The position numbers and the translations under genes are program-made. The notes below the pieces were generated by a model. It did no database searches. It was not told where the DNA came from and saw only the letters and a program-made list of their open reading frames with translations. Below are positions 1 to 9,363 of a DNA stretch of 64,000 nt, piece after piece (the stretch's first letter is position 1; each line of letters begins with the position of its first letter). The DNA is from Longimicrobiales bacterium (lineage in GTDB: Bacteria > Gemmatimonadota > Gemmatimonadetes > Longimicrobiales > Gaopeijiaceae), in assembly GCA_951828585.1 (NCBI GenBank), contig OX639991.1:620001-684000 (forward strand). The letters run 5' to 3'.

Positions 1-122
1 ACCGTGCGATCTCGGTCTTCGATTCCGGAGGAACGTTTGGTCGCTCGTTTGTCCTCGAATCTGGAACCGACCGTCCGCTCGAGCCCCGGTTCGCGTTGCG
101 TTGACAAGGGGGGGATGACCGG

Positions 123-563
123 TCAGGGATCGGATCCCCCTGATACCCCCGCCCGTCGGTTGATGAAGTCCCTCGGCGCAACGATCGGAATCCCGCAGAA
201 CGGTGACATCGCCAGGAGATCCCGGTCACCCGTGATCAGACAATCCGCCTCACCCATCAGCGCCGTCTCGAGGATCTTGTCGTCATCCGGATCACGGCAG
301 CCCAGCTTGGCGCCCACGATCGACACCCTTTCCGACACGGCCATCAGCTGAGCCAGGAAAACCATTCGGCCCTCCATTCCGACGTATGCATCGAACTTCG
401 GACGGAGGAGACGACTCTGGAATTCCTCGAACGACTCTTCGGAGAAAAGCAGTACTCCGTTCCCCAACCGCACGCCATCCAGGACGCCGCGCGGCGGGCC
501 GGTCGGCCGAAGTGCTGCGCTGATCAGGACATTTGTGTCGACAACGACCCGTTCAGCTTTCAT
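123..563 (-). CDS. PIN-domain toxin (COG1569-like putative endoribonuclease)
   Basis: A 146-residue PIN domain of the putative toxin-antitoxin PIN family. Visible acidic metal-binding positions are the Asp of VVDTNVLISA near the N-terminus, the Glu cluster around SEESFEEF, the central RDPDDDKILETAL motif, and the Asp of LITGDRDLL. PIN toxins of this type cleave RNA with Mg2+ or Mn2+. It follows the Phd antitoxin with an 11-bp overlap, the usual antitoxin-first order. Length is normal for the family. The last roughly ten residues after RDFINRR look unconserved. The RNA target cannot be read from sequence. Confidence 0.85.
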   Translation of the reverse strand: MKAERVVVDTNVLISAALRPTGPPRGVLDGVRLGNGVLLFSEESFEEFQSRLLRPKFDAYVGMEGRMVFLAQLMAVSERVSIVGAKLGCRDPDDDKILETALMGEADCLITGDRDLLAMSPFCGIPIVAPRDFINRRAGVSGGSDP

Positions 564-804
564 CGGCCAGAAGCGCCTCGAGCCTGGCGTCGGTCAGTCC
601 CTTGGCGGTGGCTTCTTCTCCCAGCGCATCCAATGTGCCTGCCAGTTGCTCCCAGGCCGCACCTCGAAGGCGCTCGAATTGACGCACGGACATCACCACG
701 CCGACCGGTCTGCCGTTCCGGGTTACGCGCACCGGCGTGCTCTGGATGATGTCCAGCAACTGTCCGAAGCCGTTCTTGGCGTCCTTGGCGGTGATCTCTT
801 TCAT
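553..804 (-). CDS. Phd/YefM-family antitoxin
   Basis: This 83-residue protein begins MKEITAKDAKNGFGQLL and continues with VRVTRNGRPVGVVMSVRQFE, the classic Phd/YefM antitoxin N-terminal fold that binds its own operator. The C-terminal half is charged and probably disordered until it binds the toxin. The frame is open further upstream, but the ATG at 804 starts exactly at the family N-terminus and follows a good promoter, so I chose it. The stop overlaps the start of the PIN toxin gene by 11 bp, which fits translational coupling and autoregulation as in other Phd operons. The role is inferred from family and order. Confidence 0.85.
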   Translation of the reverse strand: MKEITAKDAKNGFGQLLDIIQSTPVRVTRNGRPVGVVMSVRQFERLRGAAWEQLAGTLDALGEEATAKGLTDARLEALLADES

Positions 805-811
805 GGGGACT

Positions 812-840
812 ATAGTAGCTGGAGTGGCTCTAATGGGCAA
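812..840 (-). promoter_or_regulatory. Predicted leaderless promoter of the Phd/PIN operon
   Basis: Read on the minus strand, TTGCCC (840 to 835) is followed by a 17-bp spacer and TACTAT (817 to 812). Only seven bases separate the TACTAT box from the ATG at 804. That is the spacing expected when transcription starts at or next to the start codon, so the mRNA would have little or no leader. No Shine-Dalgarno sequence fits in the seven bases. The promoter match is seen; leaderless expression is inferred. Confidence 0.55.
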
Positions 841-882
841 CGCGAGGTGTCGCCTTGACATCGGGATCCCGGAGGCCCGCGC

Positions 883-2316
883 CTACCGATCCAGCCTGGG
901 CAGTACATCCTCCTGCAACCGACACATCTCGTTTACCAGGCCGACTGCCTGCCGATAGGACTCGGTCGTCGGATCCAGCAGCAGGGCCTGAAGCAGGGTG
1001 TGGCGGGAACGGTCCCTGAACGCATCCACCAGCAGGCGGTTGATGCTGGTCTGGGTCCTCAGCAGTGCGAGGATGGCCTCGGGGAGGGGGTCCATGGTGA
1101 AAGGATGGAGGCCGGATTCGTCCACAGTGGCGGGGACCTCGACGACCGCACACCTCGCGAGGCCCGGGACGTTGCCGGCGTTTGGGACATTGACCGCGTC
1201 CAGGTAGCGTTCCTCGCCGCACAGGACGCCTTCGAGGAGGGGGATGGCGAGTTCGCCGGATGGGGTGAGTGGAGTGGACGGACCGGATTCGGGGGACACG
1301 TCGGCCTGGCTTGATCCGGATGGCTGGTCAACGCCAGCCGCCCGGGCCGCCTCCCGCTCTTCACGCGTGTCCCGCGCGCGCCCTCGCCGCCGTTCGGGAA
1401 ACAGCGGCGTATCGGTCGGGTGGTCGCCCAGGTTGTAGATCCAGGTGGGGACTTCGCCGGTCTCCCACGGGTGGCCCTCGGCGGGATCGTAGAAGAACTG
1501 GATCGCGCTGCTGGCCAGGAAGTCGCCCGCCCAGCGGATGTACTCGCCGATGTGGTTCGCGCCGGGGCTCGGAAAGCGGCCGAAAACGCGAAAGAGGATG
1601 CGGCTGAGCGCGATCTCGTCCCAATCGTGAAGCCAGTCGGCGGCGCGCTCCCGTTCGCGCAGTCGGGGGTAGAGGTCCTCGCCGGTCTCGTGGTCGGTGA
1701 CGGTGTCAAACCAGGTGAAGTGGTTGAGCCCGCTCGCCCGCGCGTCGAGGCGGTCGGGGGGCAGCTCCAGGATCCGCGCCATCTGTTCGATGCCGTGGAA
1801 GACGCCGTGGCAGAGGCCGACGACGCGGATGTCGGTGAGGCGGGTCGCCGCTTCGCAGAGTTTGGTCAGAGGGTTGGTGTAGTTGATGAGCCAGGCGTCG
1901 GGGCAGTGGACCTCCATCGCGCGGGCGATGTCGACGGTGGGTCCCATGTTGCGGAGCGCGTGGAAGAGGCCGCCGGGGCCGCCGTTCTCGCCGTAGATCT
2001 GGCGGAAGCCGAAGGCGCGAGGGACGTGGAAGTCCTGCGCCCAGTAGAAGTAGCGGTTGATCTCGATGGCGACGATGACGGCGTCGGCGTTGGGGAGGGC
2101 GGTGGAGAGGTGGGTGGTGTGCGAGATGGTGGCCGGGCGCTGGAGGCGTGCCGCGACGGATTCGGCGTAGGCGTGTGTGCGGGGGAGGCCGGAGGGATCG
2201 GTGTCGACGAGTGCGATCTCGATGCCGTTGTCGCAGAGGGGGTCGCTGAGGAGGAGGTCGCGGATGGTGGCCGGGCCGAATTCGCGGCTGCCGGCGCCGA
2301 CGAGGACGATCTTCAT
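883..2316 (-). CDS. Glycoside hydrolase family 4 (alpha-glucosidase/alpha-galactosidase-like)
   Basis: This 477-residue protein belongs to GH4, whose members hydrolyse glycosides by an NAD- and metal-dependent redox-elimination mechanism. The N-terminal Rossmann motif GAGSREFGP is at residues 7-15. NYTNP is at 145-149, the metal-ligand Cys169 lies in GLCHG, and His199 lies in GLNHFTWF. The ATG at 2316 starts the family's MKIVLVGAGS and overlaps the symporter stop as ATGA, which decides the start over longer in-frame options. With the symporter and the PIG-L deacetylase it forms a carbohydrate uptake and breakdown module. The anomeric and sugar specificity cannot be assigned. The C-terminal third contains a low-complexity Arg/Glu/Pro stretch (about residues 310-350) that looks like an insertion. 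Confidence 0.88.
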   Translation of the reverse strand: MKIVLVGAGSREFGPATIRDLLLSDPLCDNGIEIALVDTDPSGLPRTHAYAESVAARLQRPATISHTTHLSTALPNADAVIVAIEINRYFYWAQDFHVPRAFGFRQIYGENGGPGGLFHALRNMGPTVDIARAMEVHCPDAWLINYTNPLTKLCEAATRLTDIRVVGLCHGVFHGIEQMARILELPPDRLDARASGLNHFTWFDTVTDHETGEDLYPRLRERERAADWLHDWDEIALSRILFRVFGRFPSPGANHIGEYIRWAGDFLASSAIQFFYDPAEGHPWETGEVPTWIYNLGDHPTDTPLFPERRRGRARDTREEREAARAAGVDQPSGSSQADVSPESGPSTPLTPSGELAIPLLEGVLCGEERYLDAVNVPNAGNVPGLARCAVVEVPATVDESGLHPFTMDPLPEAILALLRTQTSINRLLVDAFRDRSRHTLLQALLLDPTTESYRQAVGLVNEMCRLQEDVLPRLDR

Positions 2317-4118
2317 GGGGTGGGGTAGGGGGATGACGTGTCCGCGTCCGCCAGCCGCACGGTCAGGATCCCGGCCGCTATGGAAACCGCCACCAGCAGT
2401 GCTCCGACCCAGGCTCTTCCCGTCAGCAGGCAGCCGATCCCGAGAAGACTGCCGTAGACGAAGAGCGCGCCAAGGCCGAAGCCGGTCCACATGCGGCTTG
2501 CCGGGGGATCGGCGGAGACGACGCCGGTGCGGGCGGCCACCGGACCCCACCATCCCCCCGGACGCACTCGCCGATGGAACCGGTCCAGCACTTCATCCCG
2601 CTCGGACTTTGTGAAACGAATCACAAGCAGCCAGATGAGCGTGCAAGTAACGAGGATCGCCACGGCCCGCACCAGATCCATCTCGGGCGCGTAGAACCGC
2701 TCCGCCATCGAGAGCAGTCCCGCGGGCAATGGAATGGTCGATTGGGCCAGCCCGACCAGCACCCGGCCGTTCGCCAGCACCACCGAACCCACCATCGCCG
2801 CGATCTCCGCCCACGCGTTCACCCGCCACCAGTACCACCTGAGCAGCCACACCACCGCCACCCCCGCGGTCAGCTCGATGATGTAGATCCACCCGCGCTG
2901 GATCGACTCCATCTGCCACGCAACCAGGGCCGCCAGCACCGCCAGCCCCACCACCGCCCCCCGCGACACGGCCACGTAGTGCCGCTCGGATCCGTCCTTC
3001 TTCACAAAGCGCCGGTACACGTCGTTCACCATGTACGACGCCCCCCAGCACAGATGCGTATCCATGGTGCTCATGAACGCGGCCAGGAACGTCGCCACCA
3101 TCAGTCCGCGCAGTCCCACCGGCATCAGTTCGCGGATCATCATCGGGTACGCGAGTTCGGGGTCGGCCGCGAGCGCCGGGTCGATTCCCGCGCCCGCCGG
3201 GAAGACCAGCAGCGACCCCAGCCCGGCCACGATCCAGGGCCAGGTCAACAGCACCGTCCCCGCGAAGGCGAACCAGAGCGACGCCATCACCGACTGCCGC
3301 TCGTCCCGGGTCGCGAACAGGCGCTGCGCGACGTAGCCGTCACCCTGCCCGCTTCTCATCCAGAGCACCAGGATCAGGCACAGGAAGGACAGCACCTCGA
3401 GCGACGACGCGTTCGCCGCGCTCGGCACCAGGTCGAGCGCCCCCGCCGGTGCATCCGGCGCCTCGCGCACCGCCGCCGCCATCCCCCCCGGCCCCCCGAA
3501 CCGCGCCAACACGATCCCCGCCAGCGTGATCGACCCCAGCATCCCGGCCACGAACTGCAGCATGTCCGTCACCACGACCCCCCAGAGCCCGGACGCCACC
3601 GTGTACACCAGCGCGAGCCCCACGCACACCGACAGCGTCAACGCGGCGTCCCATCCCAGCAGCACCTGGCTGAACTTGACCATGGCCAGCATCACCCACC
3701 CCATGACCACCGCGTTCTTCACCAACCCCTGATACACCGCCGAGAACCCCCGCAGGATGCGCGCGGGAGCACCGCCGTAGCGCAGCTCGATCACCTCGGC
3801 GTCGGTGAGGACCCCCGCGCGCCGCCACAGCCGCGCGTAGAAGAAGGTCAGCATGAGGATGCCGGCGGCTTCGTACCACCACAGCCAGTTGCCGAAGACG
3901 CCCTGGCGGCGAACGAGCGCGGCGGTGGCCAACGGCGCGTCGCTCGCGAACCAGGTGGCGGCGATCGAGGTGCCCGCGATCCACCAGGGCAGCGACCGGC
4001 CGGCGATGAAGTAGTCCTCGACGGAGCGTCCCGCCCGCCGCGCCAGACGGAGGCCGATGGCGAGGGTCAGCACGCCGTACGCGGCGACTACGATCCAGTC
4101 GATGGTGGTGAGGGTCAT
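2313..4118 (-). CDS. Sodium:solute symporter (SSS family)
   Basis: A 601-residue polytopic membrane protein with about 13 hydrophobic segments. It begins MTLTTIDWIVVAAYGVLTL and contains the SSS hallmark SVEDYFIAGRSLPWW after the first helix. SSS proteins use the Na+ gradient to import sugars, amino acids or sialic acid. The ATG at 4118 directly precedes the first predicted helix; the longer upstream frame has no membrane character. The gene lies 16 bp after the PIG-L gene and overlaps the GH4 gene by 4 bp, so the three are probably one transcript and the substrate is probably a glycoside or amino sugar. That substrate is inferred from context only. Confidence 0.9.
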   Translation of the reverse strand: MTLTTIDWIVVAAYGVLTLAIGLRLARRAGRSVEDYFIAGRSLPWWIAGTSIAATWFASDAPLATAALVRRQGVFGNWLWWYEAAGILMLTFFYARLWRRAGVLTDAEVIELRYGGAPARILRGFSAVYQGLVKNAVVMGWVMLAMVKFSQVLLGWDAALTLSVCVGLALVYTVASGLWGVVVTDMLQFVAGMLGSITLAGIVLARFGGPGGMAAAVREAPDAPAGALDLVPSAANASSLEVLSFLCLILVLWMRSGQGDGYVAQRLFATRDERQSVMASLWFAFAGTVLLTWPWIVAGLGSLLVFPAGAGIDPALAADPELAYPMMIRELMPVGLRGLMVATFLAAFMSTMDTHLCWGASYMVNDVYRRFVKKDGSERHYVAVSRGAVVGLAVLAALVAWQMESIQRGWIYIIELTAGVAVVWLLRWYWWRVNAWAEIAAMVGSVVLANGRVLVGLAQSTIPLPAGLLSMAERFYAPEMDLVRAVAILVTCTLIWLLVIRFTKSERDEVLDRFHRRVRPGGWWGPVAARTGVVSADPPASRMWTGFGLGALFVYGSLLGIGCLLTGRAWVGALLVAVSIAAGILTVRLADADTSSPYPTP

Positions 4119-4134
4119 GGGTCGGCTGGCGGGT

Positions 4135-7014
4135 TCATCGGGCCGGCGGGCGAGGCCATAGCAGATTCGACAGGATTCGATATGCGCCCGGCACGCCGTA
4201 AGGCAGCTGCCGATGCAGGGCCAGCGCCACGTAACCGTACCGCCCCGCACCGACCTCCGCGGTCAGCCAGATCCCCCGTTGCGGCTCCTGCCCCGTGTCG
4301 TGTGTCTCCACCAGCGGCGTGTACGCATCGTCCCACTCCGTGAAGAACTTCGACCCGCGCTGCTCCAGCCAGCCGTCGAAGTCCGCCTCGGTGATTCGGT
4401 TTGGAGTCGCCAGCAGCGGATGCGACGGCGCCAGCAATCGCACCGGCGCATCCTCCTCCGAGACCTCCTCCGCGCCACGGGGCAGGGAGGCCGGCCAGGG
4501 CGCCATCTCGCCGGGGACGAACTCCTGCGTCTGGTAGAGGACGACCAGGTTGCCGCCGCCGCGCGCGTAGTCGAGGAGCCGCTGATTGTTTTCGAGCAGG
4601 TCCCGCCGCACGGCATACGCCCGCGTCCCCACGACAACGGCGTCGAAGGCGCCCAGATCGCCGCTGGCCAGATCCGCCTCACCGAGCAGCCGCACCGACG
4701 CGCCCAGCGCCTCGATCGCGGCGGGCACCTCGTCCCCCACACCCATGACGTAACCCACGTCCAGCCCGTCAAGCGGCGCCACCGCAACGGAACGAATCGT
4801 GGTCCGAGCCGTGGTTGCGAGCCGTGCCAGCGGCAGATCCCGGTGGTTGATCGTCCGGTACCCGGCGCGGTACTCGCGAGCCTGCCCATGGAGGGTTGCA
4901 CGCGCGACCGCCTCGACGACGACATCGCCTTCCCACGCCCCGGGCGCCTGGATGGAGAAGGAAGCGTCGGCCATCTCGCCGCGGCCGCGGAAGTCGTGCC
5001 GAACCGAAGCCGGCGTCGCTGTCCAGCCTGCGGGGAGTTCGAGTTCCGCGTTGACGGAAACGTCCGGGGCGTTGGCCTCCATCCGGACGAGTACGTCGAT
5101 GGTGCGGGCACCGTCGGCGCGCCCACCCCGAGGCACCACCAACACCGCAGGCGCGACCGACACCGACACCGCCGGCAGCACTTCCACCCGGCGCGCCAGC
5201 GAGCCGTATGGCAGCTGCGGCACCGACCCCGTGACAGGCAGCGTCATCGACACTTCGGCTCCGTCCAGCACCAGGTCGACCACCGCCAGGAACCGCGGTC
5301 GCTCCCACGGCAGATGAAGGTCCACGGAATCGGACACCTGGTAGTGATTCTCGTGGATCCCGGCGCGGGAGAAATACGGCTTCGCGGTTGGGGCGTTACG
5401 GGGGATCCGAACATTGCGGTGCCCCGCAGCTGCGTCAGTCACCATCGGACCGCCCCCGGGAACCACGCTCACCCCCACCACCTCGACCCGGCCCGGAATC
5501 GCGCTCTCGACACTCACGACCACCCCCACCTCTTCACCCGGCACGACCACCGCACCCCCGCCCTCCACCTCGGCCAGCACCTCCACCCCCGCCGCGGCGA
5601 CGATCGCGTCCTCGAACTGCCGCTCCTTCACGGCCAGGTGGAAGCCCGTCTCCGGCGGCACCCCCGCCCCTGCCGTCACGGCGCGCAGCATGGCGAGGCC
5701 CCGCGCGAGCCCGGCCACCGAAGCTTCCGGCGCGGTGAAATCAAAGTCGCGGACCACCCCGTCGATCGCTTCGTCCACCTCGGCCAGCCGCCCGGCCACC
5801 CCGGGACCGACCTCTTCGCCCAGGAGCGCAGGCAGTCCCGCGAGCCTGGTGTCCAGCCCCGCGAGGAAGTTGTCCGCCACTTGCGGCCCATAGTGGCCGA
5901 CAAACCCGGATTCCTGACCGTTGTCCGCCACTTCGGGCTCATAGTGGCCGACAAACCCGGATTCCTGGCCGTTGTCCGCCACTTCGGGCCGATTGTGGCC
6001 GACAAAACCGGCCTCCCGCGGGTCACGTGCCCCCCGCTCGGCCTCTGCGAGCCGTTCATACCGGTACACCTGCCCCCCGCCGCGCCTCATCCGCCCGGAC
6101 GTCTGCGACCGCTGCAGGCTCAGTCCCATGCTCGCCCACCGCTGGTGGGTCGTTCCGAGCGACGGGCTGTAACCGTTCGCGTCCACCGCCACATGGTACG
6201 GCTCCCCTGGCCGCACACCCCCGCGATAAACCCTCGGTACCCGCCACGGGCGCAGGCCCTCGCGGGTGATCTGCTCCGGGAAGCGGGTTGGGTCGGCCGC
6301 CGCCGCGACCGCCTCCGGGGTGAGCACCCCTGCAGCATGATGGTTCCCGTGACCATCGCGCCTCGTTCCGTGGAAGCGCGACACGACCACGAGCGGGCGG
6401 TTGAGGCGGATCACGCGCACCATGTCCTCCAGCACGGCTTCGCGATCCCAGCTGCGGAACGTCTCCTCCACCGACTTCGAGTAGCCGTAGTCGACTGCGG
6501 TGGTGAAATAGAGGTCGTCGAGCGCGTAGTAGCGGCCCGAGAGGACCAGTTCGCGGGTGCGGATCAGGCCGAGGGCGTCGAAGAGTTCGGGGCCGATGGC
6601 GTTGGCGCCGGCTTCGCCTCGGTTCAGGCTGAGCAGCGCGGTGCGGGCGCCCCAGCCGCGGCTGGCCAGGGTGAGCATGCCGGAGTGCTCGTCGTCGGGG
6701 TGGGCGGTGATATGGAGGATGCTGGCGGTGGTGGCGAGTTTGCGGATCCGGTGCCAGGCGCCGGTGGCGCCGCGGTCGGGGTGCAGCGACTCGCCGGGGA
6801 TGGGGACCGGGAAGGCGAGGACGCGGTCGAGGGGGGGTGGGGATTGGGCTGAAGCTAGTGCGGTGAAGGGCGTGGGCAGCCAAGCGGCGGTGGGGGTGCC
6901 TGCCAGGGCGGCGAAGGCGAGCGTCAGCCCGGTCACCATCGCACGACGACGGGGGGACGACCACTTGGTGCCCACCCCCGCCCATAGCGACACCGTCGCC
7001 GCCCGAGTCGCCAT
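4135..7014 (-). CDS. Secreted PIG-L/LmbE-family deacetylase, multidomain
   Basis: A 959-residue exported protein. An N-terminal signal region (about residues 26-57) precedes a PIG-L/LmbE zinc deacetylase domain with AHPDDEH at 104-110 and the distal ligand motif DGHGNHH at 220-226. These enzymes remove N-acetyl groups from sugars or glycoconjugates. The rest is beta-rich and ends with a glutamine-amidotransferase-like segment (ALGASVRLLGEADLASGDL, then VVVGTRAYAV), an architecture common in large PIG-L proteins of Gemmatimonadota and Bacteroidota. An odd block of three 17-residue repeats lies after the catalytic domain. The start at 7014 has AGGGAGGGAG upstream; the alternative ATG at 6939 has no Shine-Dalgarno sequence. 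It leads the operon with the symporter and GH4. Confidence 0.85.
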   Translation of the reverse strand: MATRAATVSLWAGVGTKWSSPRRRAMVTGLTLAFAALAGTPTAAWLPTPFTALASAQSPPPLDRVLAFPVPIPGESLHPDRGATGAWHRIRKLATTASILHITAHPDDEHSGMLTLASRGWGARTALLSLNRGEAGANAIGPELFDALGLIRTRELVLSGRYYALDDLYFTTAVDYGYSKSVEETFRSWDREAVLEDMVRVIRLNRPLVVVSRFHGTRRDGHGNHHAAGVLTPEAVAAAADPTRFPEQITREGLRPWRVPRVYRGGVRPGEPYHVAVDANGYSPSLGTTHQRWASMGLSLQRSQTSGRMRRGGGQVYRYERLAEAERGARDPREAGFVGHNRPEVADNGQESGFVGHYEPEVADNGQESGFVGHYGPQVADNFLAGLDTRLAGLPALLGEEVGPGVAGRLAEVDEAIDGVVRDFDFTAPEASVAGLARGLAMLRAVTAGAGVPPETGFHLAVKERQFEDAIVAAAGVEVLAEVEGGGAVVVPGEEVGVVVSVESAIPGRVEVVGVSVVPGGGPMVTDAAAGHRNVRIPRNAPTAKPYFSRAGIHENHYQVSDSVDLHLPWERPRFLAVVDLVLDGAEVSMTLPVTGSVPQLPYGSLARRVEVLPAVSVSVAPAVLVVPRGGRADGARTIDVLVRMEANAPDVSVNAELELPAGWTATPASVRHDFRGRGEMADASFSIQAPGAWEGDVVVEAVARATLHGQAREYRAGYRTINHRDLPLARLATTARTTIRSVAVAPLDGLDVGYVMGVGDEVPAAIEALGASVRLLGEADLASGDLGAFDAVVVGTRAYAVRRDLLENNQRLLDYARGGGNLVVLYQTQEFVPGEMAPWPASLPRGAEEVSEEDAPVRLLAPSHPLLATPNRITEADFDGWLEQRGSKFFTEWDDAYTPLVETHDTGQEPQRGIWLTAEVGAGRYGYVALALHRQLPYGVPGAYRILSNLLWPRPPAR
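5869..6021 (-). repeat. Three 51-bp tandem repeats inside the PIG-L gene
   Basis: Units at 5869-5919, 5920-5970 and 5971-6021 are 51 bp long. The first two are nearly identical and the third is degenerate. The length is a multiple of three, so the frame is kept and the protein gains three copies of GFVGHYEPEVADNGQES-like units. They sit between the deacetylase domain and the following beta-rich region. Confidence 0.9.
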
Positions 7015-7029
7015 CCGCTGACTCCCTCC

Positions 7030-7377
7030 CTACTGGGCCATCGGGTTCAGCCGACGCCCGCCCATGAGGTGGAGGTGCAGGTGATAGACCTCCTGCCCGC
7101 CATGGTCCCGGCAGTTGATCATGACCCGGTAGCCGTTGTCGGCGATCCCCTCCCTGGCCGCGAGGTCGGCTGCCACGCGCAGCATCCTTCCCAGCACGGG
7201 CTCGTGGTCTTCCGAGACATCGGCCAGCGTCGGGATCACCTCGTTGGGGACGACCAGGATGTGTGTGGGCGTGAGGGGCTGGATGTCCCGGAATGCCGTA
7301 ACCAGGTCGTCCTGGTACACGACATCGGCGGGAATCTCGCCGCGAACGATCTTCGAGAAGATGGTGTCCTGGGCCAT
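7030..7377 (-). CDS. HIT-family nucleotide-binding protein (HinT-like)
   Basis: A 115-residue histidine-triad protein. It begins [16 protein letters not shown], has the nucleotide-pocket sequence THILVVPNE, and ends with the catalytic triad HLHLHL (His99, His101, His103). HinT proteins are small cytoplasmic phosphoramidases that hydrolyse AMP-amino or AMP-lysine compounds. Longer in-frame starts exist, but the family N-terminus begins at the ATG at 7377. The gene lies 15 bp upstream of the PIG-L gene and may be cotranscribed with it, although no functional link is evident. Confidence 0.92.
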   Translation of the reverse strand: MAQDTIFSKIVRGEIPADVVYQDDLVTAFRDIQPLTPTHILVVPNEVIPTLADVSEDHEPVLGRMLRVAADLAAREGIADNGYRVMINCRDHGGQEVYHLHLHLMGGRRLNPMAQ

Positions 7378-7619
7378 GTCGGTGACGGGTTGGGTGGTGG
7401 GGGGAGAGGGGTTGGCGCGGGCTGGTATCGTAGCACATGGCATACGGCCCGGACGAGTCCCCCCCCTTTCGGGCTGCTTCGCCATCGGGGCTACCTTGTG
7501 GCGCGCTGCCCACTCCTGCCCGGTCAGCCTAGCTCTTGCCCCTCCTCACCAGGTAGCAAATCGTGCCGAAGCGCGTCATCTTGGTGGCTGCGATCCATCC
7601 GACCTTGACGGAGACCCGA

Positions 7620-8846
7620 ATGGCCGAACGGCCGCATCCCCTTCTGAAGGCCATCACCATTGAGGGCTTTCTCTCATTTGGGCACGGTACCGGGGACTTC
7701 CCGTTGGCGCCGTTGAATGTCGTCATCGGTCCGAATGCGTCTGGCAAATCCAATCTCGTTGAAGCACTGTCCGTCCTGCGCGCCGTGCCCCGAGACCTTC
7801 CCCGACCGATCCGACAGGGTGGCCGCGTACGGGATTGGCTCTGGAAACCCGATCCTTCGAGCACGGAAGCTGGTTCCCAGGTGGCCTCTCGGTCCGCCCG
7901 TATCGAGCTGGTGTTCACCGAAGGCCGAATAGTACGACATCGTTCTGATCCGGCTGTTCGGTATCGGCTGGTCTTCGGGGCCCAGGGCGATTCGTTCGTG
8001 GTGCTGGACGAGCGATTGGAAAATGCCGAAAAACCGCCGAACAAGGATAAGCCATACTTCTACTTCGGGTACGAAAATGGCCGCCCCATGCTGAACGTAC
8101 GGGATGGCGGGAGCCGGGAGCTTCGAAGGGAAACCCTCGACATGACCCAGTCCATTCTGTCCTAGCGAAGGGATCCTGAAGCGTATCCGGAGCTGGGCGA
8201 ACTGACGGATGCCCTGGCGCAGATCCGGATCTACCGACGGTGGCAGTTCGGTCCGGACGCGACCGTCAGGGAGGCTTGCCCCCCGGACGTACGGTCGGAT
8301 CATCTGTCCGAGGACTTCGACAACCTCCCCGCACGGCTTCTCGTGCTCAAGGCCAACCCTTCCGTCAATCGCCAGTTGCGCGATCTGATCCGTGAACTGG
8401 CCCCGGGATTCAGCGATTTCGCGGTAGTTCCCGAAGGCGGAGCCCTGACGCTCTACCTTACAGAGGGCAACCTGTCCATTCCTGCGCCCCGCGTGTCCGA
8501 CGGGACACTCCGCTTCCTTTGCCTACTGGCAATCCTGGTCGATCCGCAGCCCCCGCCGCTCATCGCCATCGAGGAACCGGAACTGGGGTTGCACCCGGAC
8601 ATCCATCCGCAATTGGCGACACTCCTGCTTGACGCGAGCAAGCGTACGCAGCTCGTCGTGACCACCCACCCGGACATACTGGTCGATGCGCTCACGGAAA
8701 CGCCCGAGGCGATCATCGTCTGCGAGAAGATTCGCGGCTGCACCCAGCTGGAGCGCCTCAACTCCGAGAAACTCAAACCGTGGCTCGACAAGTATCGTCT
8801 TGGGGAGTTGTGGGTGCGGGGAGAGATAGGAGGCACCCGTTGGTGA
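7620..8846 (+). pseudogene. AAA (ABC-type) ATPase of the AAA_21 kind, interrupted by an amber codon
   Basis: The reading frame is open from the ATG at 7620 (GGAG seven bases upstream) to 8846 except for one TAG at 8163-8165, codon 182. Walker A is GPNASGKSN (residues 37-45), the signature region is around RVSDGTLRFL, and Walker B is LIAIEEPELGLHP near residue 316, followed by the H-loop VVTTHPD. The stop falls in TQSILS-stop-RRDPEAYPEL. From memory, relatives have Gln there (SILSQR), so a single CAG to TAG change explains it. The gene is otherwise full length (about 408 codons) and overlaps the next gene as GTGA. Such ATPases pair with DUF4276 proteins and are suspected, not proven, phage-defence or toxin-antitoxin systems. 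Readthrough cannot be excluded. Confidence 0.8.
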
Positions 8847-9287
8847 GCATCACGCTCTACGTGGAGGGTGCTTCTCGTTGATGCGGAGGGTACCCTGAGT
8901 GCGGAGAGTCCATGGGATCACGTTCTTGACCAGGACGGTTGGGATCGCCCCAATGGCGCGGGCGATCGCCATTGCCACCTGATGGTCCAGATCATGGAAT
9001 CATGGTTCCTGGCCGACAGGTCGGCCCTGGTGTCCTTCTACGGCCACGAGTTTCAAGAGGGAGCACTCCCTGAGAACCGTAGCGTCGAGCAGATCAGCAA
9101 GGCTGACGTTCTGCGCGGGCTCAAACGTGCCACCAGGAACAACACGACGAAAGGGCGCTACCACAAGGGATCGCACAGCTTCACGATCCTGGGCAAGATC
9201 AACCCGATTGTCGTGGAGTCCGGGGCACCGTCCGCCAAGCGCTTCCTCGACGTGTTGCGTGCCGGGGGACCGGGCCCGGCGCGATGA
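8843..9287 (+). pseudogene. DUF4276-family partner protein with internal deletion
   Basis: A GTG at 8843 overlapping the ATPase stop begins MSITLYVEGA, the usual start of DUF4276 proteins, but the frame ends after about a dozen codons at TGA 8879-8881. In another frame, from about 8868, the family sequence resumes with LLVDAEG, then PWDHVLDQDGWDRP, HLMVQIMESWFLADR and ADVLRGLKRATRN, to the stop at 9287. The part normally lying between these blocks (by memory some 60-80 residues) is missing. A deletion with frameshift around 8862-8870 is the simplest reading. DUF4276 proteins have a Toprim-like fold and travel with AAA ATPases, so both members of this pair are damaged. Confidence 0.75.
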
Positions 9288-9363
9288 GCAGTCCAGCTCG
9301 TCGTCGCGCCCGAGAGCGCTTGGGCACGGCTCTCGGCGCTCGTGCGGATTTGTCTGCGGACGC

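Noticed and set aside
4-351. Plus-strand gene at the left end
   Set aside because: It overlaps the PIN toxin gene antisense, is Ser/Arg-rich and has no domain. Positions 1-122 show no gene.
2574-4343. Long plus-strand open frame of 589 codons
   Set aside because: It is the antisense of the sodium symporter gene, is His/Arg/Pro/Gln-rich, and has no recognisable domain. High G+C keeps antisense frames open.
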